This document shows, in pieces, positions 25,551 through 35,443 of a stretch of DNA of 64,000 bases (position 1 is the stretch's first letter; every line of letters begins with the position of its first letter). The stretch comes from Spirosoma sp. KCTC 42546 (GTDB lineage: Bacteria; Bacteroidota; Bacteroidia; Cytophagales; Spirosomataceae), in the NCBI RefSeq assembly GCF_006965485.1, contig NZ_CP041360.1:5870501-5934500 (forward strand). Reading direction: 5' to 3'. The notes under the pieces were generated by a model. That model worked only from the letters and a program-made list of their open reading frames with translations. It was not told where the DNA came from and did no database searches. The position numbers and the translations under genes are program-made.

Positions 25551-26888
25551 ATGACTACAATAGCGATAGTAAAAGGAAAAGCGGCTCGTAAGGATGGCAA
25601 ATATCCAGTGATGATTCGAGTCGGTAAGAACCGCAAGTATGCTTATGAAACACTTTTCCACATCAAGGAAAACCATTGGAATGACTCGGCTAAACAAGTT
25701 CTGGCCTATGACTCCCAGAGCAAGCAGTTAAATGCTATTCTGCGAGAACGGTATAAGCAAGTCTTTGAGCTTGTTGACTTTTATGATCAGAAAAGCTGGC
25801 CCTACACCACTCAGGATATTCTACGGATAGATTATCCGACCTGGAAAATAAATAAGCAAAAAGCCATCCCGGCACTACCCTTAGGCCTGCTTCATTTCGG
25901 CCGTACGGTTGTAATTCCCTTTTGGAAGCACAGAAATAATCTAGCTAATGCGGGTAAATATACCTTAGAGATAGATATTTTCGAAGATTTCTTAAAAACC
26001 CTTCAGCCGCCACGGACTGATATTTCTATGATTGATATCGACACAGAGTTTGTTGAGTCTTATCTCAATTACCTCCGTACTAAACCGGTGCCTTGCCGCA
26101 AAGACAGCACATTAAGACGACACTTGGCCCAATTAAAAGCAATTTTAAATATGGCCTTACGTCGGGGAATTATTCCCATCTTACCTTATTGGGAAATTGA
26201 TCTGGACGTACTCAAGTCAAAAAAACAGAAGCTTACCAAAGAGCAGATTGAACAGCTTGAAATCTTCGCCATGGATTTTTCGCCACTCCCAGATCAAAAG
26301 ATACTTAGGCATCGAGAGTCCATGCGTTTGTCTGTCCATACATTTCTGATACAGTATTATCTATTTGGAGCTCGGGTAGGGGATGTACTGTTACTTCGAA
26401 ATTCGAATGTGATCTTGGTAGGAGGAAATCCCGCCCGGATCGAGTATTACCAACAGAAAGGACGCAAGAAAGGAGGGAAACAGATGTTAAGCATTTATAT
26501 TAACCCGCGATTATTACCCCTAATTCGGATCTATTGGAACCCCGTTAACCCTGACGGTTTCCTTTTACCCTGGTTAACTTCTCGCTGGAAGGAGCGTCTA
26601 ACCTTATCACCACCGGAGAATGCTTATGCCTTAAAGCTAGCTGTCAATCAGGCCACAGCATCCGTTAACCATAACTTAAGACGGGTTGGCGTATTTCTAG
26701 AGATGGATTATACTTTTTCGTCCCATTCTGCTCGTCACTCCTATGCCCAACGAGCCAAGCAGAAAGGGAAGCCAATGGAATGGATTAAAGATTCACTGGG
26801 TCATAGTAGCTATGATATCACGGCGAATTATCTACAAGATCTGGACACTGACGAATTGAACCGGGGAATGGCAGATGTCTATGACTAG
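25551..26888 (+). CDS. Tyrosine-type site-specific recombinase (integrase) 2
   Basis: 445 residues, longer than integrase 1 and not closely similar to it. N-terminal arm-binding domain (about 1-95, with KGKAARKDGKYPVMIRVGKN typical of Bacteroidota arm domains), SAM-like domain (about 115-220), catalytic domain (about 235-440). Catalytic residues are Arg in FGARVGDVLLL, His-x-x-Arg in SHSARHSYAQ, His in LGHSSYDITA and Tyr in NYLQDLDTDE. It is intact and marks the right end of the accessory region; a bidirectional terminator follows about 130 bp downstream. Confidence 0.95.
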   Translation: MTTIAIVKGKAARKDGKYPVMIRVGKNRKYAYETLFHIKENHWNDSAKQVLAYDSQSKQLNAILRERYKQVFELVDFYDQKSWPYTTQDILRIDYPTWKINKQKAIPALPLGLLHFGRTVVIPFWKHRNNLANAGKYTLEIDIFEDFLKTLQPPRTDISMIDIDTEFVESYLNYLRTKPVPCRKDSTLRRHLAQLKAILNMALRRGIIPILPYWEIDLDVLKSKKQKLTKEQIEQLEIFAMDFSPLPDQKILRHRESMRLSVHTFLIQYYLFGARVGDVLLLRNSNVILVGGNPARIEYYQQKGRKKGGKQMLSIYINPRLLPLIRIYWNPVNPDGFLLPWLTSRWKERLTLSPPENAYALKLAVNQATASVNHNLRRVGVFLEMDYTFSSHSARHSYAQRAKQKGKPMEWIKDSLGHSSYDITANYLQDLDTDELNRGMADVYD

Positions 26889-27017
26889 TGAAGTAAATCA
26901 ATACAAAGCGCAATTATCTGACTAACAATTACTTCTTGATGGACTTAAAGAGCCAACTCGAGCGACTTCGAACGGAAACTATTTAAATGATTAAGCAAGC
27001 TGTCTATAATCGGGTAA

Positions 27018-27044
27018 GGCCAGCTAGCTTGTGACTAGCTGGCC
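27018..27044. terminator. Bidirectional terminator between integrase 2 and cysteine synthase-like gene
   Basis: GGCCAGCTAG (27018-27027) and CTAGCTGGCC (27035-27044) form a perfect 10-bp stem with loop CTTGTGA. It lies between two convergent genes and is followed by an AT-rich stretch. Confidence 0.8.
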
Positions 27045-27113
27045 TCTATATATTTCGCCAATCACTCTTCTCTTTTCACCCGCATCTGTTCACTTTTGAT
27101 TGACGACATACAG

Positions 27114-28049
27114 TTAATAGTCAAATAAACCACCTGCTAAATACTTCATGCCTGAATCACAGGCAACGGTCACAACGGTATAACCAGGGCCCAACTGGCA
27201 ACCAAGATATAGGGCAGCCGCTACGTTAAGCCCCGTAGAGGTCCCGGCAAAGATGCCTTCCCGAGCAGCTAACAGCCTCGCTGTTTCTCGAGCCTGAGCT
27301 TCTGGTACAGCACGTACTTCATCGTAGGTTTCAGCCGATAACAGCGGTGGAATAAAACCTACTCCCACCCCATCAATACTATGGTTGCCTTTCACTCCCT
27401 GCGTCAATAGGGGTGATTCGGCCGGTTCAAGAGCAATTACTTGCGTGCCCGGACTGACCTGTTTCAGTTCCAGTGAGACCCCGCTCAACATACCCGCGGT
27501 GCCCACTGCTGCCAGGAAAACGTTTACCCCAGCAGGACACTGTTGCAGAATTTCCCGTCCCATTTTACGATAGCCTTCAATAGCATCCCGGTTTTCGAAC
27601 TGGTGTGTCCAATAGTTTTCCGGGTGTTGGGCTAATTCCGAAGCTACCCCAATCATTCGAGGAATTAAGTCGGGCGTAATGCGTCCTCCCTCACTAGGGA
27701 CAAGCTGAATATCCGCGCCCAGAGCACGCATAGACTGAAGTTTTTCTTTGGCAAAAGCATCCGACGAAATCACCCGGAAGCGATATCCTTTCACCGCGCA
27801 AACAAAGGCTAAGGCGGTTCCTGTACTACCCGCCGTACACTCTACTACGGTCATTCCGGGCCGGAGTGTACCGCGTTGTTCGGCTTCTTCGATAATGGCC
27901 TGCGCCATGCGATCTTTATATGAGCCCGTTGGATTGAGGTACTCCAACTTCAGGAAAATATCAGCACACTGTGGAGGAACGATGTTGCGTAACTGCACGA
28001 AGGGTGTATTGCCAATGGCCGAGAGTGCACTATATGCTGGTGAATACAT
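27114..28049 (-). CDS. Cysteine synthase family PLP-dependent enzyme
   Basis: Fold-type II pyridoxal-phosphate enzyme, 311 residues, like O-acetylserine sulfhydrylase. Opening motif SAIGNTPFVQL, Schiff-base lysine in NPTGSYKDRMA (Lys45), the PLP phosphate loop as GTAGMLSGV, and the late VTVACDSGMKYL block with the Ser that contacts the PLP ring. The canonical GTGGT loop is changed to GTAGM, so it may be a cystathionine-beta-synthase-like or specialised paralogue rather than the housekeeping CysK. The substrate motif reads TAGSTGTA instead of TSGNTG. It lies 21 bp downstream of a DinB gene on the same strand. Confidence 0.88.
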   Translation of the reverse strand: MYSPAYSALSAIGNTPFVQLRNIVPPQCADIFLKLEYLNPTGSYKDRMAQAIIEEAEQRGTLRPGMTVVECTAGSTGTALAFVCAVKGYRFRVISSDAFAKEKLQSMRALGADIQLVPSEGGRITPDLIPRMIGVASELAQHPENYWTHQFENRDAIEGYRKMGREILQQCPAGVNVFLAAVGTAGMLSGVSLELKQVSPGTQVIALEPAESPLLTQGVKGNHSIDGVGVGFIPPLLSAETYDEVRAVPEAQARETARLLAAREGIFAGTSTGLNVAAALYLGCQLGPGYTVVTVACDSGMKYLAGGLFDY

Positions 28050-28070
28050 GGGATGTGAGCGATAGAGGTG

Positions 28071-28673
28071 TCACCAGGGATCAAAATCGGCTTTGTTGGT
28101 ATGAAAGACTCGGCTGTAGGTACCCCGAATGTAGCGTACCTGATACCGGTGACCGGACATATGTAAGGTGTGGGTTTGTAGCAGGCTATGAATGGTTACC
28201 GGAAACCGGCCAACATAGATAATTTCTTTTTTAAATGAATCAACGGTCAGTGACTCGATGAGTCTTGCTGAGCAAACTCGGGCAGCGTCAAACCGTTCTT
28301 TGAGTTTCGGCATGGAAGATTCTTGTACGATCGTTGGTTTTTTATCGGTTAAATAGCGCCCTGTATTCTCTAAGGCGTCGGCTACATACTCCTCAAACCA
28401 GCAAAGATGCCCGACCACCCAGCGCACTGAATTGGATTCAGGATTTGGCTGCCAATCGGCTTCCTTCTCGGTAATACCGGTTAAGTTTTTCCACAGATTG
28501 GCGTACGTGTCAGCCGCCATTTCCCGAAGGAGGCTGACCTTGTTTATTAATAGCTGATCATTTTCAGGGGTATCAGTCCCTGCCAGTATAGGTATCATAC
28601 CGGACGAAGCGGTGAAAGCAGTAAAGCCCTGTTTCACAAAAGATCGTCGGGAAGGCAACTGTGAATCAGCCAT
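28071..28673 (-). CDS. DinB-family protein with Tat signal peptide
   Basis: 200 residues. The N terminus has a twin-arginine motif (SRRSFVKQGF) and a weakly hydrophobic stretch, so it is probably exported folded. The rest is a four-helix DinB bundle with VRWVVGHLCWFEEYVADAL and a C-terminal HTLHMSGHRYQVRYIRGTY supplying the expected metal-binding histidines. DinB-like proteins include thiol-dependent transferases, but the activity here is unknown. A Tat-exported DinB protein is uncommon. Probably co-transcribed with the cysteine-synthase-like gene. Confidence 0.82.
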   Translation of the reverse strand: MADSQLPSRRSFVKQGFTAFTASSGMIPILAGTDTPENDQLLINKVSLLREMAADTYANLWKNLTGITEKEADWQPNPESNSVRWVVGHLCWFEEYVADALENTGRYLTDKKPTIVQESSMPKLKERFDAARVCSARLIESLTVDSFKKEIIYVGRFPVTIHSLLQTHTLHMSGHRYQVRYIRGTYSRVFHTNKADFDPW

Positions 28674-28963
28674 AGGACACGGGAATAGTAGTTATAAACA
28701 TGTGACTTTTTTTGAAAAAGAAGAGTTAATGTAAAACTAATGATGGAGCGAATCGCCCAGTCAAAGTAGTTGGCGTTAAATCAAGTCCTTAGCCCACATA
28801 GCTTGTCCTATTTAGAAAACGTCCCAGTTATAAAGGGCTAATCTTGATGTGAATAGTAAGCGCAACTGTAAATTATTTCCTAATTCAAAATCTCACTAGC
28901 CAAATTTAGAAACGCATTTATGAGAACTACTTTACGTCAGTAATCACTTAATCAAAACACGGG

Positions 28964-29503
28964 TTAGGAGCCGTGAATAAGTATACATTGGCGGAAGATG
29001 CCTGGAGCCGACCACCGAATTTGTAGTTCTTCCTTGAGCATGAATTTTTCATCGGTGTAGGGCAGGAGAACCCACTTACCGTCGATGCCTACTATGGGTG
29101 AATAATGACCCACATCCCCTTCGGCATTATAAAGAATGATGGGAATGCAACAGGAGTTAACTTTGGCTAATATGCTATCTAATGCGGGCGGCTCATTCCT
29201 ATAAATACCTATTTCTGCTGCGCGCCCATAACACTCTACCTCAATGAAGTGCATGTCTGGATCAGCTTCGGAATAAAACTCTACCCCTAGCCCATGCCCT
29301 TGCTCATGAATGGCAACTGCCAGAGCGATTGCGAATGTGCCATGTTGATGGGTATGTCTACAAGCTTTGAGGAGACTGGTAGCAGACGTTCGTTTGCGAA
29401 AATGTTGTAGCACCCCCCATGCCGCGAGAGGTCCGCAGGGGCCGTCCACTGCATGAAGTGCAATTGGTGCTTCAGAAAGTTTAGGCAACTCGAAAGGTGA
29501 CAT
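28964..29503 (-). CDS. C39-like papain-fold peptidase domain protein
   Basis: 179 residues. The early motif DGPCGPLAAWGVLQHF places a Cys at the start of a helix as in peptidase C39, and GHYSPIVGIDGKWVLL supplies the catalytic His followed by the beta strand usual in this fold. No signal peptide and no transporter domain, so it is not a bacteriocin exporter of the fused type. A cytosolic peptidase or a C39_2-like binding domain are both possible. Monocistronic. Confidence 0.6.
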   Translation of the reverse strand: MSPFELPKLSEAPIALHAVDGPCGPLAAWGVLQHFRKRTSATSLLKACRHTHQHGTFAIALAVAIHEQGHGLGVEFYSEADPDMHFIEVECYGRAAEIGIYRNEPPALDSILAKVNSCCIPIILYNAEGDVGHYSPIVGIDGKWVLLPYTDEKFMLKEELQIRWSAPGIFRQCILIHGS

Positions 29504-29624
29504 CTCAGATCTTTAATACTAACAAACTATTTGTAAGAATACGGAGAACCAGTAAAGTCGCAATGATTTGGATAGACTAAAGCTTTCATTTTCTAGGCTA
29601 ATTGCTACTCATTAATATACTAGT

Positions 29625-30440
29625 TCAAAACCGCATCCGAACGGCCAGTCCAGCAGTTTGCTGATAGGGAGTATAGTAGGGAGATAAGGTTATTTGTTTT
29701 TTCGTGCTATTAGTTTCCAATCGTTCAAGTTCTTGCCGATAAAACTTGTTTGTTCGACGTAAATTTTTCGCATTAGAAAATGAACTGATCGAACACATTA
29801 TTAGTACTCCCGTTCCCACACCAGCAATAACTGGAAGGGATGCGTCAGAATCTTTATTACTGTCTTTATTTGAGATTTCCTGAGCTATAAAACCACCAAA
29901 AAGCCCAATACTTGCTAACATCGTCAGCCACCCTTTAGCTTTTTTACCAGTAATCCTACGCTGGTTTTCAGGAATAATTACACGGAGATTTCGCATCCTT
30001 TCAAAACTTGCCAAACGTTGCTGTTGCAATGCAGCCAATGAATCATCACTCCTTTTCTTAGTTTGAACGGCTTCGCGTTCTTGGCTTTCTTTCCTCATCC
30101 TTTCTACGAAAACTACATTCTTCACCATCTCATCATAACGAGCATCACGAGCTATTTCAGGCGTTACGGCAAAATAGGTTTTCAGTTCTGCGTCGGCAGC
30201 CGGGTATTCTTTGGCGTTGAGCAGCACTTTCACGAGCAGATACTGGATCTTGCTATTGGTCTTGCCCAACAGGTCGCGAGCTTGTTTGAGATAGCTGAGA
30301 GCCTCGGTGTAGTTTCCTTTTTCATAAGCATCATTGGCCGTTAGATAAGCAGATTGAGCTTTTTCATCGGTCGTTTGAGCCCATACTGGTTTGCTCCAAA
30401 GTAACAGGCAGAGAAAGCAGACATGTAATAATGATTTCAT
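29625..30440 (-). CDS. Secreted TPR-containing hypothetical protein
   Basis: 271 residues. Signal peptide ends near residue 21 (SKPVWAQ). Two or so TPR-like helix pairs (about 28-110: AYLTANDAYEKGNYTEALSY) are followed by a charged coiled coil (about 115-155), then two hydrophobic segments (about 168-185 and 200-217) and a short tail. It starts 12 bp after the gene at 30453 ends, so the two are probably one operon. Function unknown; envelope localisation is inferred from the signal peptide. Confidence 0.75.
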   Translation of the reverse strand: MKSLLHVCFLCLLLWSKPVWAQTTDEKAQSAYLTANDAYEKGNYTEALSYLKQARDLLGKTNSKIQYLLVKVLLNAKEYPAADAELKTYFAVTPEIARDARYDEMVKNVVFVERMRKESQEREAVQTKKRSDDSLAALQQQRLASFERMRNLRVIIPENQRRITGKKAKGWLTMLASIGLFGGFIAQEISNKDSNKDSDASLPVIAGVGTGVLIMCSISSFSNAKNLRRTNKFYRQELERLETNSTKKQITLSPYYTPYQQTAGLAVRMRF

Positions 30441-30452
30441 AGATGGTTGGGA

Positions 30453-31724
30453 TTAATTGTTCCAGAAAGAAGTTTTTGATTTCTGCTTTTCAGCTGATTT
30501 TGACTGACCGGATGTGTCTTTCTTTTCCCCCCAGAAATCGGTTGATACGTTGTCCTGCCCTTCGGCATTTGGAGAGCCAAACGAAAACGGATACACCATA
30601 AAGCCAGTCTGTTTAAGACTGCGGATTGTTATTTCTGTGCGAGCCTGTTGTGCTTCCTCCATACGGATGTAGTAGCCACATAGGACGGGTAAAACGTCAG
30701 CTAAACCATAGTCTTTTTGAAGTTTGCCTTGAATTTGTGCTTCCACGTCTCTCAGTAACGGCCAGCTACCATCAGCGTACCGGGTAATGGCAAACGGCTC
30801 GTCGGCCAGCCAAATTTGTGTTTCGTTCAAAACGACGTAGGGGAGGTAATAAATCGACCGCGTCTGGCTATTAATAGAGGCCGATGGCAATTGTTTCGCT
30901 TTCGCTGGCGACAGAATGTAGTCGCGTTGCTGACGGATTAGCGCCAGCCGCTGCCGTTCGGCTTCGGCGCGGGCTTCTTCAGCTTCCCGGGCCTCTTCGC
31001 GTTTTTCAGCCAGCCGTTCCTCATAAGCGGCCCGTTTCTGTGCTGCTGCTTCAGCCTTTTCGCGTCTCTGCCGTCCCGCATCGAGAAGGCCAGCAATTAA
31101 ACCCCCTACGGCTTCTACACTCTGATTGACTGCCGCCTGCTGAGACTGGTACTGATTGATGGTATTGAGGTAATCGCGCCGTTGCGTTGGGTCTTTTATG
31201 GTCTCCCCAAGCTGCTGTTGCTGTTCGTATAAGGCTTGGTTGGTAGCATTGGTACTACTGGCAGCCCGTTGGCGAATCTGCTGATCTACGGCATACGAAT
31301 CTCTTTCCAAAGACTCACTACTGGCAAGAGATTGCTCATTATCATCGGCGCAATAAATCAGTTGCTGAGTTGGCTTAGTGCAAGTAGCTATCGAACCAAT
31401 TCGCAACTGATCAGCTAAACAACTATGATAGGTTGCCTGGGCCGAATAAAAAATCCGATTGGCTTCGCACTTTGTTTTACGAGCGGCCTCCCCATATAAC
31501 TGAGCCGCTTTTAGATACTGCTCCGCCATTTTCGATTCACCACCATCTCCTTCAACAACCGGATAACCCGTATATCCAGGGCTGCTGCTAGGGTTTAGGG
31601 GCTTGGGGGGCGAGGAAACTGGTTTTGTGGTAGTATGAATAGTGCCTGCCCATGACCCCTGGCTGAAAGCTTCGTACTGGATAAACAGGTAAACAGTTAT
31701 AATACCGCAGAAGATCTTTTTCAT
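30453..31724 (-). CDS. Secreted coiled-coil hypothetical protein
   Basis: 423 residues. Signal peptide at about 1-21, then a Pro/Ser-rich stretch, a TPR-like segment (about 65-95, AEQYLKAAQLYGEAARKTKC), Gln-rich helices and a long charged coiled coil (about 215-265, with AEAAAQKRAAYEERLAEKRE). The last part (about 300-395) looks like a small globular domain. The end is Lys/Ser-rich. Upstream member of a two-gene transcript with the TPR protein; both could form one periplasmic complex. Not recognised further. Confidence 0.75.
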   Translation of the reverse strand: MKKIFCGIITVYLFIQYEAFSQGSWAGTIHTTTKPVSSPPKPLNPSSSPGYTGYPVVEGDGGESKMAEQYLKAAQLYGEAARKTKCEANRIFYSAQATYHSCLADQLRIGSIATCTKPTQQLIYCADDNEQSLASSESLERDSYAVDQQIRQRAASSTNATNQALYEQQQQLGETIKDPTQRRDYLNTINQYQSQQAAVNQSVEAVGGLIAGLLDAGRQRREKAEAAAQKRAAYEERLAEKREEAREAEEARAEAERQRLALIRQQRDYILSPAKAKQLPSASINSQTRSIYYLPYVVLNETQIWLADEPFAITRYADGSWPLLRDVEAQIQGKLQKDYGLADVLPVLCGYYIRMEEAQQARTEITIRSLKQTGFMVYPFSFGSPNAEGQDNVSTDFWGEKKDTSGQSKSAEKQKSKTSFWNN

Positions 31725-31955
31725 AAGTGAAAATGGCGTGAATAGCCTGATAAATTCGTAGATGATGATACTTAGGCTAAATAAGAATGCTCATTAACAG
31801 TTTCTTAATCAGGAATCCATTGCTTTGACAACCCATTTGAGTTGACGATTTGGTATCGTTGTACACCCACCATAGACGAATAAACTGGCGGTACCTACCC
31901 GTCACTTCTCTGCTAAGTCAAGCGTACGGTCCTGTCGAAAAGCACTATTTTTAGG

Positions 31956-32132
31956 TCAATCCGCTTCATCCCGGATAAGCCCTTTCATTTGGTCAACCAG
32001 CACGGGTGTAAGGGTTACCTGATGGACCAGCTCAGCATGCTGAGTGGCCAGTTCGAGCACTTCGCTTTCGGTGGATGCCCGAATAATGCCCGCGCAATTG
32101 AATCCGGCATCGTGACAGTGTAATACTTTCAT
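31956..32132 (-). CDS. DUF1059 family small protein
   Basis: A 58-residue reading frame. It starts MKVLHCHDAGFNCAGIIRAS and continues with TESEVLELATQHAELVH, matching the DUF1059 pattern of a beta strand with a conserved Asp and Cys (here DAGFNCAG), then a helix with HA..VH. Intact with its own ATG at 32132 and TGA at 31956. Function unknown; members are often stress-associated. It is divergent from the propeller kinase 140 bp away. Confidence 0.8.
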   Translation of the reverse strand: MKVLHCHDAGFNCAGIIRASTESEVLELATQHAELVHQVTLTPVLVDQMKGLIRDEAD

Positions 32133-32272
32133 AGTAGCTTTGAGTAGCTTGACTAAACTTTTTCTACTGGCAAAGGTCGAATCGAGCTAGCTGCTGGACT
32201 ATACCACGAAAGGGGTATTTTTACTCAAAAGTATGATACCTTACTTTGGGTGGTTCTTTCTATCGGTCAATC

Positions 32273-35200
32273 ATGAATCGTATATCCCTGCACATCCGTG
32301 AGTTCATTAGCTCAGGAGTATCTCGTTTGATTTTCATCATCGGATGGGTAGTGGTTCTTTCACTGGGTAAGGGACGGGGACAAGCGCACTTAATTTATCC
32401 CATTGTTCCGCCCGAGAACATTAACTGGGTACGATTGACCACCATTGCCCAGGATCAGCAGGGCTATATCTGGCTGGGCGGTATGGGGCTGTACCGATTT
32501 GATGGCCACCGCTTTACCGCTTACCTGCACGATCCGACCAATTCCAATTCACTGGCAGGCGATAAGGCGGAGGTCGTCTACTGCGACCGCCAGGGCTATA
32601 TCTGGATCGGGCTAATGGGGGAAGGACTCGACCGATTGGATCCGGCGACGGGAATCTTTACCCACTATCGGCACGATCCGCGTAACCCAAGTAGTCTGAG
32701 CCATGACGAAGTAACCACCCTTCTCGAAGATAAAAGCGGCAATCTGTGGATCGGTACCCACGGAGGGCTGAACCGTCTCAATCGCCGTACGGGTCAGTTT
32801 ACCCGCTTTCTCCATGATCAGGCCAACCCAACTTCACTGAGCAATGATCAGATCCGGGTCTTGTATGAAGACCGCCATAACGTTCTTTGGATTGGTACTG
32901 GCAGTGAGTGGGGCCAGACAGCGCTCAACGCGGGTGGACTTAATCGGTTCAACTCTGCTTCCCAGACGTTTACCCGCTTCTTACATCAGAAAGGTAACCC
33001 GCGTAGCCTGGTCGACAACAAGGTACGCGCCCTGTATGAAGATAGCCGTGGCACATTTTGGGTAGGAACCTATGGCGATGGTCTGCATTCCATGGACCGC
33101 AAGAGCGGTCAGTTTACCCGCTATCCATACGATGAGAAACAACCAAACCGACTCAGTCGGCCGCTTCTAAAAAACAAAGCCTCCCGCGAGCCCGATGGTA
33201 TTTCCTTTATTCGGGAAGATTCAACCGGAGCCCTCTGGATAGGGGCCTACAAGAACGGCCTGAATCGGTACGATCCCGTCCTGAGTAAAGTGCAGCATTG
33301 GGAAGCACAGCCCGGTCAACCCAATTCGTTTCAGGAAAACGGTCCCTGGGCATTTTTCACCTCAGCCGATGGCGTCCACTGGGTCAGCACCTTTGATGGC
33401 GGACTATACCGAATCGTTCCAACGCAGACGACGATCGGCTTTACTCGCCTGGGCACAACGGCTCATGCGTTCTGGCAGGATCGATCGGGTAAACTATGGA
33501 TTGGTACGGCTTCGGGCCTACACTATCAGGATCCTTCCTCAGGGAAGGTGGGGTGGTTTACCCATAACCCGGACCAGGTAACTAGTTTAGGGGCAGATGA
33601 TATTAGAGAAGTCTATCAGGATCGGAAGGGGACCCTATGGATTGGCACCAAAGGGGCTGGGCTGAACCGGTTTGACCCAACATCCCAAACCTTCTACCAG
33701 ATTCCGTATAGCGGGAAAAACAACACCTCACTCATCACCGATAACGTGCATGTGATTCGGGAAGATCGGTTCGGTAAGCTGTGGCTGGGTACTACCCAGG
33801 GGCTGGATGAATTTGACCCAGCGACGGGCCGTTTTATCCACCATCAACATAATCCACTTGATTCAACGACGTTGAGCGATAATGGCATTCCTATTTTGCT
33901 CGAAGATCATCTGGGTACCCTTTGGGCGGGGGGCTACTTTAAAGGGGGCGTTAATCGCTACAATCACTTAACCCATTCCTTTCGGCGTTATCTGCCTGGG
34001 TTACGGGTAACAGGGATGGTGGAAGATCGTCAGGGTGTGCTCTGGGTAAGTGGTGTGGGGGGGCTGTTTCGCTATAATCGGGCCACTGATCAGTTTGGCT
34101 TAGCCTTTCCGACCGATCCCGACCGACCCACGAATATAACCAGTGTTCAACTCGATAAGGCGAATGGCTTATGGATCAGTGATCTGTCTGGCATCAAAAA
34201 CTATGTGCCTCATCAAGGGCGATTCAACCGCTATGGCCCTCTACAGGGCGTTAATGGCCGGACGATGTGGGAGTTTTCAGGCTATCAGGCACCTGATGGG
34301 CAATTGTTCTTTGGGGATCGCATGGGCTACTACGCCTTCTACCCAAGCCGTATTGAGCACCGTGTTCGACTAGCAAAAACGGTAATCACGGCTCTGCTGG
34401 TCAATGGCCATTCGTTCCAACCCTCTGCTACCGACGGACCAACGGATCGACCGTCTAATCCACTACAACTAGCCTATCATCAGAATGACCTATCCTTTTC
34501 GTTTGCTTATATGGATTATCAGAGCCCGGAAACGAATCGTCATCAATTTAAGCTGGAGGGTTTCGATCCAGCATGGCACCTCGCTGGTCCAGACCGTACG
34601 GCCTCGTATCTGCAAGTCCCCCCGGGGACCTATACATTTCGGGTTCGGGGGACCAATACTGATGGGGTCTGGGTTGAGCAGCGACTCCGCATGGTTATCC
34701 ATTCGCCCTGGTGGGAAACCCTGTGGTTTCGGCTGGCCGTTATAGTGGGCTTATTGCTACTGACAGCCTTGTTAATCCGGCACTATACCCGCGCTAAATT
34801 AAGTCGGCAACGGGCCGATCTCAAACGGGTACTGCACGTCCAGGAGGAAGAACGGCAGCGATTGGCAGCGGATCTACATGATGATCTGGGTGGTACACTG
34901 GCCACTATTAAAGGGCAGTTGGAACTAATGGCTCAGTCCAGTACTGGATGGCGTAATCCCATTGAGTTACTGGAAAAAGCGATTCGTGATTTACGGTTGA
35001 TCTCCCATAACCTAATGCCGCCTGAATTTCGCAAACTTGGCTTAACTGAAATCCTTAGGGAGGCCATCCAACGGTTGGATGCCACTAGTCCTACCCGCTT
35101 TTTATTCGTTACGTTTGGAGCGGTTCGCCGACTCGAACCGGAAACCGAACTGATGATCTATCGCATCGCGATTGAGCTGGTTACCAATGCTTTAAAACAC

Positions 35201-35443
35201 GCTCAGGCATCGACCATTACGGTTCAATTGCTTTTCCACCCTACCTTTCTATCGTTAATGGTGGAAGACAATGGAATAGGAAGTGGGGCGACGGTAACTC
35301 CCTCGGATGGGCTTGGGTTACGAACGATTCGATCTCGAGCGAATTATCTCGAAGCAGCCCTACTGGTTGACACAAACCAAAACGGAACAACCATTACGCT
35401 CACGGTTCCTACTGAGCAACAGACCGTAACTTATGGAAAATAA
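32273..35443 (+). CDS. Two-component propeller sensor histidine kinase (Reg_prop, Y_Y_Y, HisKA_3)
   Basis: 1056 residues from the ATG at 32273; a TTG at 32246 would add nine. Signal/anchor near residues 12-40, then about 14 beta-propeller Reg_prop blades (about 45-690, repeats such as GYIWLGG, GNLWIGTHGGLNR), a Y_Y_Y domain (about 735-800), a transmembrane helix (about 816-834, LAVIVGLLLLTALLI), a HisKA_3 dimerisation domain with the phosphorylated His869 in LAADLHDDLGGTLAT, and a HATPase (about 955-1050). The kinase senses a periplasmic ligand, in related proteins often a glycan. It overlaps its cognate LuxR-type regulator by 11 bp. Confidence 0.95.
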   Translation: MNRISLHIREFISSGVSRLIFIIGWVVVLSLGKGRGQAHLIYPIVPPENINWVRLTTIAQDQQGYIWLGGMGLYRFDGHRFTAYLHDPTNSNSLAGDKAEVVYCDRQGYIWIGLMGEGLDRLDPATGIFTHYRHDPRNPSSLSHDEVTTLLEDKSGNLWIGTHGGLNRLNRRTGQFTRFLHDQANPTSLSNDQIRVLYEDRHNVLWIGTGSEWGQTALNAGGLNRFNSASQTFTRFLHQKGNPRSLVDNKVRALYEDSRGTFWVGTYGDGLHSMDRKSGQFTRYPYDEKQPNRLSRPLLKNKASREPDGISFIREDSTGALWIGAYKNGLNRYDPVLSKVQHWEAQPGQPNSFQENGPWAFFTSADGVHWVSTFDGGLYRIVPTQTTIGFTRLGTTAHAFWQDRSGKLWIGTASGLHYQDPSSGKVGWFTHNPDQVTSLGADDIREVYQDRKGTLWIGTKGAGLNRFDPTSQTFYQIPYSGKNNTSLITDNVHVIREDRFGKLWLGTTQGLDEFDPATGRFIHHQHNPLDSTTLSDNGIPILLEDHLGTLWAGGYFKGGVNRYNHLTHSFRRYLPGLRVTGMVEDRQGVLWVSGVGGLFRYNRATDQFGLAFPTDPDRPTNITSVQLDKANGLWISDLSGIKNYVPHQGRFNRYGPLQGVNGRTMWEFSGYQAPDGQLFFGDRMGYYAFYPSRIEHRVRLAKTVITALLVNGHSFQPSATDGPTDRPSNPLQLAYHQNDLSFSFAYMDYQSPETNRHQFKLEGFDPAWHLAGPDRTASYLQVPPGTYTFRVRGTNTDGVWVEQRLRMVIHSPWWETLWFRLAVIVGLLLLTALLIRHYTRAKLSRQRADLKRVLHVQEEERQRLAADLHDDLGGTLATIKGQLELMAQSSTGWRNPIELLEKAIRDLRLISHNLMPPEFRKLGLTEILREAIQRLDATSPTRFLFVTFGAVRRLEPETELMIYRIAIELVTNALKHAQASTITVQLLFHPTFLSLMVEDNGIGSGATVTPSDGLGLRTIRSRANYLEAALLVDTNQNGTTITLTVPTEQQTVTYGK

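Noticed and set aside
13598..26910. Attachment-site pair (CTAGT...AAGTAAAT at about 13602 and 26884)
   Set aside because: Only about 8 bp match without gaps, too weak to claim.
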